Assembly (NCBI GenBank): GCA_947510165.1
Contig: CANNSB010000003.1
Location: 62,001 to 126,000 of the forward strand
Source: an uncultured Clostridia bacterium
Lineage (GTDB): Bacteria; Bacillota; Clostridia; Oscillospirales; Ruminococcaceae
Direction: 5' to 3'
DNA: 64,000 bases
Below the pieces are notes generated by a model. It did not search any database. It was not told where the DNA came from and saw only the letters and a program-made list of their open reading frames with translations. Shown here one piece after another: positions 45,901 through 54,974 of the stretch (position 1 is the stretch's first letter; the number at the start of each line of letters is the position of its first letter). The translations under genes and the position numbers were made by a program.

Positions 45901-46465
45901 TGATAGATATAATTTTTTAAAAGGTCAAATAGATGATATAGAAAAATCCAAAAAAGAACTTTTTATAATAATAAATGAAGTTATTAGTAATATGAAAGAA
46001 ATTTTTCTGAAAAATTTTGATAAAATAAACAACCATTTTATGGAAATATTTAGGGATTTATTTGGCGGTGGAAGTGGGGAACTTAGGTTAATTGATCCTA
46101 ATAATATTCTTGAATCTGGAATAGAAATATATGTACAGCCACCCGGAAAGATAATAAAAAATTTAGTTTCTCTATCAGGAGGAGAGCAGTCTTTAGTTGC
46201 CATATGTATATATTTTGCTATATTAAAAGTTAAACCATCACCTTTTTGTGTTTTAGATGAAATAGAAGCTGCTTTAGATGATGCAAATGTTTGTAGATAT
46301 GCAGAATATTTAAAAAATATGAGTAATAGTACACAATTTATAGCTATTACCCATAGAAGAGGAACAATGGAAGAAGCAGATATTTTATATGGAGTTACTA
46401 TGCAAAAAGAAGGAATTTCATATTTATTGGAATTAGATATAAAAAAAATAGAATCAATTTTATAA
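42905..46465 (+). CDS. smc: Chromosome segregation protein SMC
   Basis: Condensin ATPase that organises and separates chromosomes with ScpA and ScpB. 1186 residues from a TTG about eight bases after GGAGGA. Walker A GPNGSGKSN is near residue 33 within the N-terminal head, followed by a long coiled coil, a hinge at about residues 510-660 (GTVSQIIDV, LGGSLQNIVVE, and GGSFTGGSS after it), and a second coiled coil. The C-terminal head has the signature LSGGEQSLVA and Walker B FCVLDEIEAALDDAN. The coiled coils are extremely Asn/Ile/Lys-rich, reflecting AT drift. It begins a run with ftsY. Confidence 0.98.
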   Translation: MLLKSLEVYGFKSFADRTKLKFNMGLTAVIGPNGSGKSNISDSIRWVLGEQSSKSLRGGKMEDVIFSGSKNRKAIGYAEVSLEFDNKDRTLPIDRDQVIITRKYYRSSESEYKINGKNVRLKDIHELLMDTGIGREGYSIIGQGKISEIVSAKSDERREIFEEASGITKFRYKKNEAEKKLYQAEENMIRLMDILNELEYRVHPLKKQSDKAKEYLALSEKKKKINISIWMYQLNQNKKNIDIEDDKIIIANDNYRDIVIDLEAIEDKIEEKQLSVQNIFLDSENKRIEKSKLEEKLSSNKSNLAVLQNEDKHSIEILDKLKNNLDTTSNLNNKLDKTYHNKNMEIKRYKDKLLKITELVEKEKKYNQELSIQLNKNQILTNKHNDILNDISIKKSKYDISIENSLYIVDEIEDKINNLKNSINFLEKENNELYKEKEKIDQIISRLEKKISILVEEKTLIDNNLKNMDNNRDNIRNKFHSYNMLIESKRQKLELLENYESNFEGYNYSVKYVMGELKNNKNIKIYGTVSQIIDVNNIYSLAIETSLGGSLQNIVVENEYSAKLIIEELKLNKMGRVTILPISTIKARGFIHENLELMDGYIGVGSNLVTNEKRYDNIIKNLLGNVTIVENLDAGYKIASKFGYAFKIVTLDGQVINFGGSFTGGSSNIKRSFLGRKNEIDLLKNFLKNSKKKYDSYINEISLLEKSISIDKNKRLDSQNILENLFEEINIKKLDDNKIQNKIHNNTENIQNSISKLKNSKKRYSDNDLQIKKIKNDLSNLEETKNKNISSINLLSIEFTNNTNMYNISVKKLNKYSFQKMSLEKDISILEESIIEISENIKNNNDTKLSIYKEKEEIENRFIHIKKSIIENIDNINNLDEKILKIDDNIKILLHKKEVLEKELLEDRNAQKKINQSKEDISREIIRLEEDRQDIKKESNYIIRLMWDEYEITQSEGLDIACNIKCINTFKKNLSDINISIKKLGHVNMCSIEEYKEVFDRYNFLKGQIDDIEKSKKELFIIINEVISNMKEIFLKNFDKINNHFMEIFRDLFGGGSGELRLIDPNNILESGIEIYVQPPGKIIKNLVSLSGGEQSLVAICIYFAILKVKPSPFCVLDEIEAALDDANVCRYAEYLKNMSNSTQFIAITHRRGTMEEADILYGVTMQKEGISYLLELDIKKIESIL

Positions 46466-46489
46466 CAAAAAATATTTGGAGGTTTTATT

Positions 46490-47392
46490 GTGGGTTTATT
46501 TTCAAAGATAAAAGAAGGTCTTAAAAAAACAAAAGATAGCATGATGAAAAAGGTAGAGAGTGTTATAAATTCTTTTGTTAAAATAGATGAAAATTTATTT
46601 GAAGAATTAGAAGAAACGTTAATAATGAGTGATATAGGATATAAAACATCTGTTTTTATCTGTTCTGAGTTAAGAAAAAAGGTTAAAGAAACAGGGACAA
46701 AAGATGCTAATAATGTAAAAAAATTATTAAAAGATATAATTTCAAATATTTTAAATAGTTATAATGAAGAAATAATAGATGAAAAAAAGATTATAGTTTT
46801 AATAGGAGTTAATGGAGTTGGTAAAACTACCACTATAGGAAAACTTTCAAATATATATAAAACAGATGGGAAGAAAGTATTAATAGCAGCGGCAGATACG
46901 TTTAGAGCAGCCGCTATAGAGCAGCTGGATGTATGGGCAAAAAGATCTGATGTTGATATTATAAAGAATAAAAATGGTTCTGATCCTGCTTCTGTGATAT
47001 ATGATAGTATTATTTCTGGAAGATCAAAAAATTATGATATAATATTATGTGATACAGCGGGAAGATTACATAATAAAAATAATTTAATGAAAGAATTAGA
47101 GAAGATAAATAGAATTATAGAGAGAGAAAAAGGAGAGTATAAAAAAGAAATATTATTAGTTTTGGATGCAACTACAGGACAGAATGCCATAAATCAAGCG
47201 ATAGAATTCAAGGAAGTTGCAGATATAACGGGAATAGTTTTGACAAAATTAGATGGAACATCAAAAGGAGGAATAGTTATACCAATTAGATATGATATTG
47301 GAATACCTATTAAATATGTTGGTGTAGGAGAACAGCTAGATGATTTGCAAATTTTTGATCCAGATGAATTTACAGATGGTCTATTTGATTAG
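46490..47392 (+). CDS. ftsY: Signal recognition particle receptor FtsY
   Basis: GTPase that docks SRP-ribosome complexes at the membrane. 300 residues from GTG after GGAGGT. A short N-terminal amphipathic region replaces the long acidic A domain of E. coli, followed by N and G domains with GVNGVGKTTTIGKL, AADTFRAAAIEQL, DTAGRLHNK and TKLDGTSKGG. The C-terminal GVGEQLDDLQIFDPDEF is the FtsY/Ffh closer. It follows smc by 24 bases. Confidence 0.97.
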   Translation: MGLFSKIKEGLKKTKDSMMKKVESVINSFVKIDENLFEELEETLIMSDIGYKTSVFICSELRKKVKETGTKDANNVKKLLKDIISNILNSYNEEIIDEKKIIVLIGVNGVGKTTTIGKLSNIYKTDGKKVLIAAADTFRAAAIEQLDVWAKRSDVDIIKNKNGSDPASVIYDSIISGRSKNYDIILCDTAGRLHNKNNLMKELEKINRIIEREKGEYKKEILLVLDATTGQNAINQAIEFKEVADITGIVLTKLDGTSKGGIVIPIRYDIGIPIKYVGVGEQLDDLQIFDPDEFTDGLFD

Positions 47393-47419
47393 CTTTATAT
47401 ATATAGGAGAATTTTAAAT

Positions 47420-48019
47420 ATGGATATTGTTGTAGCGACCAATAATCATCATAAATTAAGAGAATTTAATAGATTATTAGAATTAGATGATATAAATTTA
47501 TTATCGCTAAAAGATGAAAATTATAATGATTATATAGATGAATCGGGAATAACATTTAAAGAAAATTCTAAAATAAAAGTTAAACAGGTATATTTAAAGT
47601 TAAAAAAACCAACCATTGCTGATGATAGCGGTTTAGAAATAGACTTTTTAAATAGTGAACCAGGAGTATATTCTGCTAGATATGGTGGGGAAGATTTGAC
47701 AGATAAGGAAAGGTGTTTTATAATCCTTGATAGAATGAAAGGTGTTGTTAAAAAAGACAGGTCGGCAAGATTTAGATGTTGTATAAGCTATATAGATGAA
47801 AAAGGTGTTATCTATCAAGTAGAAGAAACGTGTGAGGGATATATATCTGAAAATTATATAGGTGAAAATGGATTTGGATATGATCCTATTTTTTTAGTGG
47901 ATGATGTTTGTTTTGGATTAATTAGAGGATCTCAAAAAGATATAATAAGCCATAGGGGAAAAGCAATTAGAAAGATTAAAAAATATATTTTAGAAAAGGT
48001 TGTTGAAAAAAATGAATAG
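47420..48019 (+). CDS. rdgB: XTP/dITP pyrophosphatase (non-canonical purine NTP)
   Basis: Hydrolyses dITP, XTP and ITP to keep deaminated purines out of DNA. 199-residue Ham1/RdgB protein with VVATNNHHKLREF at the start, ADDSGLEIDFLNSEPGVYSA and GENGFGYDPIF, and SHRGKAIRK near the end. AGGAG precedes the ATG. It is followed by yhbY, whose start lies eight bases inside this gene. Confidence 0.96.
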   Translation: MDIVVATNNHHKLREFNRLLELDDINLLSLKDENYNDYIDESGITFKENSKIKVKQVYLKLKKPTIADDSGLEIDFLNSEPGVYSARYGGEDLTDKERCFIILDRMKGVVKKDRSARFRCCISYIDEKGVIYQVEETCEGYISENYIGENGFGYDPIFLVDDVCFGLIRGSQKDIISHRGKAIRKIKKYILEKVVEKNE

Positions 48020-48302
48020 TAAACTTAGAAGCCAATTAAAAGGTATAGGAAGTAAAACACAGGCGGTTATGCAATTGGGAAAAAACGGGATAGGAGAAGA
48101 TTTTTTGGCTCAGGTTGAACAGCTGTTGGAAGCTAGAGAAATATTAAAAATTAGCGTTTTAGATAATAATATGGATGATATAAAAGAATTATCTAGAGAG
48201 ATATCGTTAAAAACAGAAAGTGAAGTAGTTCAAGTTATAGGTAGAAAGATTGTTTTATTTAAAAGAAATATAAAGGAACCTGTTTTAAATTTAAAAATTT
48301 AG
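48012..48302 (+). CDS. yhbY: CRM-domain ribosome assembly protein YhbY
   Basis: A 96-residue RNA-binding protein that associates with pre-50S particles. Single CRM domain: LKGIGSKTQAVMQLGKNGI, then the EQLLEAREILKISVL helix-strand and VVQVIGRKIVLFKR at the end. The frame opens at 48000, but ATG 48012 with AAAAGG upstream is chosen. It overlaps rdgB by eight bases, implying coupled translation. nadD follows. Confidence 0.93.
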   Translation: MNSKLRSQLKGIGSKTQAVMQLGKNGIGEDFLAQVEQLLEAREILKISVLDNNMDDIKELSREISLKTESEVVQVIGRKIVLFKRNIKEPVLNLKI

Positions 48303-48320
48303 GATATAAAAGGGATGCTT

Positions 48321-48932
48321 ATGATAAAAAAAATAGGCGTTTATGGAGGAACATTTGATCCGGTTCATGAGGGACATAGATCATTCATATCTCAGGTAAT
48401 AGATATATCTAAATTAGATAATATTATTGTTATCCCATCTAATAATCCTCCTCATAAAAAATTTATAGGGATAAATTCTTTTTATCATAGATATAAGATG
48501 TGTCAACTTGGTTTTAAAGATATCAGAGATGTTATTATTAGTGATATAGAAAAACATATTATAGGTTTAAATTATTCTATAAACACATTAAATATAATAA
48601 AAAAACAAAACATAGATTCTTCTATATTCTTAATTATAGGATCCGATATGTTTTTAGGATTTGAAAGCTGGTATATGTATAAAAATATATTAAAAAAATA
48701 TAATTTAATTGTTTGTTGTAGAAAAGAAGAAGATATAGATAAGGTATATAAACATAAAAAAAATTTTGGTTCTTTATATAATATAAATATAATTAATATT
48801 AATATAGTTGATATTTCTTCGACCGAGATTAGAGAAAATTTTTTTACTAATTTTAACTATACAAAAAAATATTTGCATAAAGATGTATTAAATTATATAA
48901 TTAGAAATGAGTTATATGGAAAAAGATTTTGA
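48321..48932 (+). CDS. nadD: Nicotinate-nucleotide adenylyltransferase
   Basis: Makes deamido-NAD from nicotinate mononucleotide and ATP. 203 residues from ATG 48321, which has AAAAGGG six bases upstream; the ATG at 48315 abuts that site and is rejected. Nucleotidylyltransferase signatures: GVYGGTFDPVHEGHRS at the start and SSTEIREN near residue 165. The 3' end overlaps yqeK by 26 bases, the standard nadD-yqeK pairing. Confidence 0.95.
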   Translation: MIKKIGVYGGTFDPVHEGHRSFISQVIDISKLDNIIVIPSNNPPHKKFIGINSFYHRYKMCQLGFKDIRDVIISDIEKHIIGLNYSINTLNIIKKQNIDSSIFLIIGSDMFLGFESWYMYKNILKKYNLIVCCRKEEDIDKVYKHKKNFGSLYNINIININIVDISSTEIRENFFTNFNYTKKYLHKDVLNYIIRNELYGKRF

Positions 48933-49479
48933 TTTAGATTATATGAAATATATTTTAAAAAAATTAGTTAATCATAATAGATATATACATAGTATTAATG
49001 TCAGTTCTATGTCAGAAGAGCTTGGATTTATAAATAAATTTAATATTACACATTGTAAAATAGCGGGACTATTACATGATATTATGAAGGATATGTCTAT
49101 TGAGTTTCTTTTAAATATAATAAAAAAAGAAGATAATAGTAGTTTTAATTTATATAAAAAAGAAATAGGAATTTTACATGGTTTTGCAGGAGCCATTTAT
49201 GTTAAAAACACTTTTAATATAAATAATAATGATATTTATAATGCTATAAAATATCATACTGTAGGTAGGCTAAATATGAGTGATATAGAGAAGGTTATAT
49301 TTGTTTCTGATTCTGTATCATATGATAGGGATTATAAAGACGTTGAAAGGTTACGAAAAATGGCTTTTGAAGATATAAATAGTGCGGTTAAAGAGGTTTG
49401 TATTAGTAAAATTCTTTTACTAATACAAAGAAATAAAAAAATAAATTTTAATACCATGGAATTATATAATTCTTTTTGA
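48907..49479 (+). CDS. yqeK: HD-domain diadenosine tetraphosphatase YqeK
   Basis: Hydrolyses Ap4A symmetrically to two ADP. 190 residues; HD superfamily metal residues are in RYIHSINVSSMSEE, AGLLHDIMKD (HD) and HGFAGA, with KYHTVG and SDSVSYDRDY further on. The ATG at 48907 overlaps nadD; ATG 48916 is an alternative and neither has a strong ribosome binding site, consistent with coupling to nadD. Downstream is an LCP-type ligase. Confidence 0.92.
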   Translation: MSYMEKDFDLDYMKYILKKLVNHNRYIHSINVSSMSEELGFINKFNITHCKIAGLLHDIMKDMSIEFLLNIIKKEDNSSFNLYKKEIGILHGFAGAIYVKNTFNINNNDIYNAIKYHTVGRLNMSDIEKVIFVSDSVSYDRDYKDVERLRKMAFEDINSAVKEVCISKILLLIQRNKKINFNTMELYNSF

Positions 49480-49514
49480 TACAAATACATCATTGGTGAA
49501 AGGGTTTATTGTTT

Positions 49515-50540
49515 ATGAAGAAAACAAAACAATCTTATTCTAAAAAAGAAAAAATAGTTTTAACTATTTCAATTATATTAATTGTTATATCTGTTATAGT
49601 TATATCTACTGTTTTAATTAGAAGTTGGAAACCTTTAGATAATAAAAGCTCTGATGAATCTTTAGACAGTAACATAGCCACGCCAAAAAATCTTAAAAGT
49701 AATAGTATAAACATATTATTTCTAGGAATAGATGAGACAAGTGATAGAACGGCAAAACTTACAGATGTTATTATGGTTTTAAATTTTGATTTAAGAAATG
49801 ATTCTATAAATATACTACAAATACCTAGGGATACATATGTAGGAACAAGTGAGGTTTATACAGGTAAGATAAATGGTGTATATTCTGCTGGAAAAAATCA
49901 GAAAGGAATTCAGGGAATTTCTAATGTAATAAATAAAACTTTTGGGCTACCATTAGATTATTATGTATCTATAAATATGGATGGATTTGTCAAAATAGTT
50001 GATACATTAGGTGGAGTTGAGATGGATGTCCCAGAGGCGTTTAACTTAGAAGGAATTAAAATATCTAAGGGAGTACAGTTGTTAGATGGAATAAAGGCAG
50101 AAAAATTTGTTAGAGTTCGATCCATATATAATGAAGGAGATATTGGTCGCGTTAAAGCGCAGAGAATTTTTATGGCAGCTTTTGCAGACAAGTTATTAAA
50201 TATGGGAACTAGTAATATTATAAAACTGATACCCGATATTGTAGAATACACTTCTTCAAATATGAATATAGGTAATATAAGCGATTTAGCAAAAGATTTA
50301 TCTAAGGTTAGTATTGATAAAATAAATATACATATTTTACCAGGTGTTTCTATGATGAATGGGGATCAATCGGTTTATTCTTTATATAAACAGCAAACAA
50401 TAGATCTTTTAAATAACTATTTTAGACCACATACAGGATTAGTATTTGAAGATAAGTTAAATATTTTTCAATTACAAAAGGATTCCAATAGTAATGTTAA
50501 ACCGAGTGAAGGAAATTTTGGAGAAATAATTGGAAATTAA
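49515..50540 (+). CDS. LytR-CpsA-Psr family cell-wall glycopolymer ligase
   Basis: Attaches teichoic acid-like or other polymers to peptidoglycan on the outside of the membrane. 341 residues: basic cytoplasmic N-terminus, one transmembrane helix (about 14-37), then the LCP domain with NILFLGIDE, DVIMVLNFD, QIPRDTYVG and the arginine-rich RVRSIYNEGDIGRVKAQR. A TTG six bases upstream is too close to AAAGGG, so ATG 49515 is preferred. The C-terminal 40 residues are low-complexity. Lies in the nadD-yqeK-LCP-rsfS order typical of Clostridia. Confidence 0.93.
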   Translation: MKKTKQSYSKKEKIVLTISIILIVISVIVISTVLIRSWKPLDNKSSDESLDSNIATPKNLKSNSINILFLGIDETSDRTAKLTDVIMVLNFDLRNDSINILQIPRDTYVGTSEVYTGKINGVYSAGKNQKGIQGISNVINKTFGLPLDYYVSINMDGFVKIVDTLGGVEMDVPEAFNLEGIKISKGVQLLDGIKAEKFVRVRSIYNEGDIGRVKAQRIFMAAFADKLLNMGTSNIIKLIPDIVEYTSSNMNIGNISDLAKDLSKVSIDKINIHILPGVSMMNGDQSVYSLYKQQTIDLLNNYFRPHTGLVFEDKLNIFQLQKDSNSNVKPSEGNFGEIIGN

Positions 50541-50557
50541 TATGATAGGAGAAAATT

Positions 50558-50893
50558 ATGTATAATACATTACATAGAATATATACTACACTTGATTTTA
50601 AAAAAGCGGAAGATATAGATATAATAGATATAACAGATTTGTCTGTTATATCTGATTTTTTTATAATTGCAACGGGGGATAACTTTGTACACACATCTTC
50701 TCTTTCTAATATACTATATAAAGATTTGATAGAGATAGATTTAAAACCAAAATCAATAGAGCGAGATAAAAATAATAGCTGGATAGTTATGGATTATGGA
50801 AATTTTATTATTCATCTATTTGAAAAAAACACAAGAGAATATTATAATATAGATAAATTATGGATGGATGGAAAAGTTGTAGATATAAAATAA
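50558..50893 (+). CDS. rsfS: Ribosome silencing factor RsfS
   Basis: Binds L14 and blocks 50S-30S joining in starvation. The 111-residue Iojap/DUF143 protein shows [51 protein letters not shown] and [10 protein letters not shown] in the family order. AGGAGA precedes the ATG. leuS starts 26 bases after its stop. Confidence 0.96.
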   Translation: MYNTLHRIYTTLDFKKAEDIDIIDITDLSVISDFFIIATGDNFVHTSSLSNILYKDLIEIDLKPKSIERDKNNSWIVMDYGNFIIHLFEKNTREYYNIDKLWMDGKVVDIK

Positions 50894-50919
50894 ATTTGAA
50901 TATAATAGGAGTGTTAAGG

Positions 50920-53328
50920 ATGTCTTATAATCATGAAAAAATAGATAAAAAATGGCAAAATTTATGGGATGAAAAAAAGAGTTTTAAAGTTGTCATAGAT
51001 AAAACAAAACCAAAATTTTATGCTTTAGTAGAATTTCCATATCCTTCTGGTCAAGGACTACACGTAGGTCATCCTAGATCATACACTGCACTAGATATTA
51101 TATCTAGAAAAAGAAGATTAGAAGGGTTTAATGTTTTATATCCTATGGGTTGGGATGCTTTTGGACTTCCTACAGAAAATTTTGCTATAAAAAATAATAT
51201 ACATCCAAGTATTGTTACAAAAACGAATATATCTAATTTTAAAAAACAACTTAAATCATTGGGTATTTCATTTGATTGGGATAGAGAGATAGATACAACT
51301 GATCCAAAATATTATAGATGGACTCAGTGGATATTTATACAATTATTTAAGCATAATCTAGCATATAAAAAAGAGATGAATGTAAATTGGTGTCCATCAT
51401 GTAAAGTTGTTTTGGCAAATGAAGAAGTTATATCTGGAAATTGTGAGAGGTGCTCTGAGGGTGTTGTTAGAAAAACAAAGTCACAGTGGATGTTGAAGAT
51501 AACAGATTATGCAGATAGATTAATAGATGATATAGACAGTGTTGATTATATAGATAGGATTAAAACATCCCAAAAGAATTGGATAGGTCGATCTTCTGGA
51601 GCAGAGATAAACTTTATGACTAATGTAAATTTTAATTTACAAATATATACAACCAAACCAGAAACAATATTTGGAGTTACATATATTGTTATTGCGCCAG
51701 AGCATGATTTTATTATGAAATATAAAGATAATATAAAAAATATTGATAAGGTTATAGAATATATAGAAAAATCTAAATCCAAATCTGATTTTGATCGGGT
51801 AGAAATAATAAAAGAGAAAACAGGTATTATATTAGAAGGTTTATATGCATATCACCCATTAAGTAATAAGAAATTACCTATATATATATCTGATTATGTT
51901 TTAATAACATTTGGTAGTGGTGCAGTTATGGCGGTTCCTGCACATGATCAACGTGATTTTGAATTTGCAAAAAAATTTAATTTAGATATGATACAGGTTA
52001 TAGATAGCCCAGTAAATGACAAGAATTCTACTATATTATCTAATGATAATAGTGATTGTCTAATAAATTCAGAATTTTTAAATGGTTTAAATATATTAGA
52101 TAGTAGATCAAACATTTTATCGTTTATAGAGGATAAAAAAATAGGTAGAGCAAAGATAAATTATAGGCTTAGAGATTGGATATTTTCTAGGCAAAGATAT
52201 TGGGGAGAACCTATACCGATTATTTTTTGTGAAAAATGTGGATATCAGGCTATAGATGAAAAAGATTTACCATTAAAATTACCTAATATTGATAATTTCA
52301 CGCCAACTGATAGCGGTGAAAGTCCTCTATCTAATATAGAAGAGTTTGTTAATACAAGCTGTCCTAAATGTTCTGGTTTTGCTAAAAGAGAGACAGATAC
52401 AATGCCACAATGGGCGGGATCATCTTGGTATTTTTTAAGATATTGTGATGTTGATAACCAAGATGAAATAGCTTCTAAAGAAGCTATAGATTATTTTATG
52501 CCAGTAGATTGGTATAACGGTGGTATGGAGCATACAACTTTACATGTTTTATATTCTAGATTTTGGCATAAATTTTTATATGATATAGGGGTAGTTAGAA
52601 CAAAAGAGCCATATTTAAAAAGGACAAGTCATGGAATGATACTTGGAGAAAATGGCGAAAAAATGAGTAAATCTAGAGGAAATGTTGTAAATCCTGATAT
52701 TATTATTTCTAAATATGGTTCTGATACTATGAGGTTATATGAAATGTTTATAGGAGATTTTGAAAAATCTGCTCCTTGGAGTAGTGATAGTATAAAGGGT
52801 TGTAGAAGGTTTTTAGAAAGGATTTGGAATTTTCAAGATATTTTAATAGAGGGTGAATCTTATAGGGAAAATTTAGAAATTGTTTTTAATAAGATTATAA
52901 AAAAAGTTACAGAAGATATAGAAAATTTAAAATTCAATACTGCAATAGCTGGAATGATGACACTTATTAATAATATATATGAAACCAAATCTATTAATAG
53001 GTATGAATATAAAAATTTATTAATCTTGTTAAATCCTTTTGCACCTCATATAACAGAAGAATTAAATAGTATTTGTTTTGCTAGTGATTTGTATATTTAT
53101 CAATCGAAATGGCCTACATTTGATATTAATAAGTGTGTAGATTCTATTGTAGAAATAGTATTGCAAATTAATGGAAAAATTAAAAATAAAATTAATATCA
53201 ATATAGATGATAAAGAAGAAAATATTATTAAAATAGCTAAAGAAAAGCTTAGTGAACATTTAAATAATGGGACTATATTAAAAGAAATATATATAAAAAA
53301 TAGATTAGTTAATATAGTTATAAGATAA
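50920..53328 (+). CDS. leuS: Leucyl-tRNA synthetase
   Basis: Charges tRNA-Leu. 802 residues from ATG 50920, eight bases after AGGAG; an upstream in-frame extension overlapping rsfS is rejected. Class I motifs HVGH (in [10 protein letters not shown], near residue 50) and KMSKS (in [12 protein letters not shown]). The CP1 editing domain carries [19 protein letters not shown] and [15 protein letters not shown], and zinc-binding cysteine pairs are in WCPSC...CERC and CEKCGY. The C-terminal domain ends in RLVNIVIR. No T-box leader is seen; expression seems to come from the upstream operon. The last codons lie in the arm of a 41-bp inverted repeat. Confidence 0.98.
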   Translation: MSYNHEKIDKKWQNLWDEKKSFKVVIDKTKPKFYALVEFPYPSGQGLHVGHPRSYTALDIISRKRRLEGFNVLYPMGWDAFGLPTENFAIKNNIHPSIVTKTNISNFKKQLKSLGISFDWDREIDTTDPKYYRWTQWIFIQLFKHNLAYKKEMNVNWCPSCKVVLANEEVISGNCERCSEGVVRKTKSQWMLKITDYADRLIDDIDSVDYIDRIKTSQKNWIGRSSGAEINFMTNVNFNLQIYTTKPETIFGVTYIVIAPEHDFIMKYKDNIKNIDKVIEYIEKSKSKSDFDRVEIIKEKTGIILEGLYAYHPLSNKKLPIYISDYVLITFGSGAVMAVPAHDQRDFEFAKKFNLDMIQVIDSPVNDKNSTILSNDNSDCLINSEFLNGLNILDSRSNILSFIEDKKIGRAKINYRLRDWIFSRQRYWGEPIPIIFCEKCGYQAIDEKDLPLKLPNIDNFTPTDSGESPLSNIEEFVNTSCPKCSGFAKRETDTMPQWAGSSWYFLRYCDVDNQDEIASKEAIDYFMPVDWYNGGMEHTTLHVLYSRFWHKFLYDIGVVRTKEPYLKRTSHGMILGENGEKMSKSRGNVVNPDIIISKYGSDTMRLYEMFIGDFEKSAPWSSDSIKGCRRFLERIWNFQDILIEGESYRENLEIVFNKIIKKVTEDIENLKFNTAIAGMMTLINNIYETKSINRYEYKNLLILLNPFAPHITEELNSICFASDLYIYQSKWPTFDINKCVDSIVEIVLQINGKIKNKININIDDKEENIIKIAKEKLSEHLNNGTILKEIYIKNRLVNIVIR

Positions 53329-53392
53329 TAATAAAAGAGATTAGTTATTAAAACTAATCTCTTTTATTATTATCTTATAACTATATTAACTA
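53306..53392. terminator. Giant bidirectional hairpin, 41-bp perfect arms, between leuS and htrA
   Basis: Arms 53306-53346 and 53352-53392 are perfectly complementary around a five-base loop. The left arm contains the last codons and stop of leuS; the right arm contains the stop and last two codons of htrA. Both strands carry a TTTTATTATTATC-type run, so both genes end here. The stem is several times longer than an ordinary terminator. Confidence 0.9.
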
Positions 53393-54948
53393 CCCTGTAA
53401 TATATCACCCTTATCTTCTTCTAATGTTATATTTACTGTTATAGTATTATTTTGTCCAATGGATGAGATTCTAAATAAAACAAGAGAAACTGTATCGTCT
53501 GGTTTTTTTTCCTTTAATATGTTTACTAGATCATTAGTAGATTCTATTTTAGTTCCATCAGCTTCTGTAATTATATCGCCTACTTTAACACCTTTTAAAA
53601 ATATATCAGAGTTTTTATCAATATTCATAATTCTTAATCCGCTAGGTATATTGTTTAATCTAGCAAGAACTTTATCAATAACAGAATATGATATACCTAA
53701 TACAACACGGTCTTTAACATAGCCATAGTTTATAAGGCTGTCTATTATTGGTTTAGCTTCACCTATAGGTATAGAAAATCCTATTCCTTCAAAATCTACA
53801 GCTGAAATTTTTGAAGAATTGATTCCTATAACTTGACCGTTCATATTTACAAGTGCGCCACCTGAATTACCTGGATTTATAGCTGCATCTGTTTGTAAAA
53901 AAGTTGTGGAATATCCTTCTTGTATATCACGTCCAACAGCAGATATAATTCCTTTTGTAACACTTCCTGCAAGTTGTATACCACTAGGATTTCCGATTGC
54001 TATAACAGGGACACCAACTTTTAGAGATTGGCTATCGCCAAATTCAGCGGGAGTTAGATTGTTTGCGTTAATTTTTATAACAGCTAAATCTGTTTTTGAA
54101 TCTGTCCCTATAACTGTTGCTTCATATTCTTCTTGATTGTTAAGTACAACCTTTATACCATCAGCAATAGAACCGTTTTCATTCATAATAACATGAGCAT
54201 TAGTTATTATATATCCATCTTTAGACATAATAACGCCAGAACCTTGACCAGTGGGCTTAAACGAAAGAGTTTGGTTGTATACAACTACCCCAACTACAGA
54301 AGGGGTTACACGTTCTGCAATGTCCGATATTGATAAATTTTCGTCAGATGTATTCGTCTTATCAATATTATCTGGAGATGAATTTATATTTAAATGAGAT
54401 GATTGATTTTTATTCTCTTGTGATTTTAATAGTTGGTTAGAATTATTTAATGTAGTTATAATTGAGATAGAAATAATTGAAATACCTATAATAGATATTA
54501 TTAAGATTAAGAGAATAAATTTGTATCTATTCTTTTTTTGAATAACATTTGAATTATTATATTCTATATTTGAAGTATTAAATGATTTGTTGGTATCATC
54601 ATCTTTACTATATTGAAAAACATATTCATTATTATGGATATTCTGTTTAGATGAGGTGAATTTATCTATATCATCTTGTTGATTTAAAATAAAGTTTTTA
54701 TTATCTTGTTGTATAATATCATCATCAATTTTTATAGAATTGTTATTTTCTATAATATCATCATCAACTTTTATAGTATTATCTTCTATAATATCATCAT
54801 CAATTTTTATAGAATTGTTATTTTCTATAATTCCATTATCCTTGTTATTATCTATTTTAATACTATTATCAGCATTTGTTTCATCAAGATTATTAATATT
54901 TATTTTAGTATATTCTTTATTTTCATCATTTTCTAAAAATTTGTTCAT
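53386..54948 (-). CDS. htrA: HtrA/DegP-type membrane-anchored serine protease
   Basis: Envelope quality-control protease. 520 residues: an unusual Asn/Asp/Ile-rich cytoplasmic N-terminus of about 140 residues with three tandem IIENNNSIKIDDD-like repeats (residues 40-77), one transmembrane helix (142-166), a trypsin-like domain with His252 (ITNAHVI), Asp287 (KTDLAVI) and Ser362 (NPGNSGGA), and one C-terminal PDZ domain (about 415-505). It lies 26 bases after the sensor kinase, so it belongs to a regulator-kinase-protease operon like the CssRS/HtrA logic of Bacillus. AAGGAA precedes the ATG. Confidence 0.94.
   Translation of the reverse strand: MNKFLENDENKEYTKININNLDETNADNSIKIDNNKDNGIIENNNSIKIDDDIIEDNTIKVDDDIIENNNSIKIDDDIIQQDNKNFILNQQDDIDKFTSSKQNIHNNEYVFQYSKDDDTNKSFNTSNIEYNNSNVIQKKNRYKFILLILIISIIGISIISISIITTLNNSNQLLKSQENKNQSSHLNINSSPDNIDKTNTSDENLSISDIAERVTPSVVGVVVYNQTLSFKPTGQGSGVIMSKDGYIITNAHVIMNENGSIADGIKVVLNNQEEYEATVIGTDSKTDLAVIKINANNLTPAEFGDSQSLKVGVPVIAIGNPSGIQLAGSVTKGIISAVGRDIQEGYSTTFLQTDAAINPGNSGGALVNMNGQVIGINSSKISAVDFEGIGFSIPIGEAKPIIDSLINYGYVKDRVVLGISYSVIDKVLARLNNIPSGLRIMNIDKNSDIFLKGVKVGDIITEADGTKIESTNDLVNILKEKKPDDTVSLVLFRISSIGQNNTITVNITLEEDKGDILQGS
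54712..54825. repeat. Three tandem 36/39-bp repeats in the 5' part of htrA
   Basis: Copies at 54712-54750 (39 bp), 54751-54786 (36 bp, diverged) and 54787-54825 (39 bp). The first and third are identical, suggesting recent duplication or gene conversion. They encode an acidic 12- to 13-residue unit in the cytoplasmic tail. Confidence 0.88.
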
Positions 54949-54974
54949 ATTGTTAATTCCTTTTATTATATATT

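Noticed and set aside
45925-46542. A 205-codon minus-strand open frame opposite smc and ftsY
   Set aside because: Antisense shadow of strongly supported genes; composition is Ser/Ile/Pro-rich as expected from the reverse complement and it crosses two real genes.
50894-50919. T-box leader before leuS
   Set aside because: Only 26 bases separate rsfS and leuS and no stem or T-box sequence is present.
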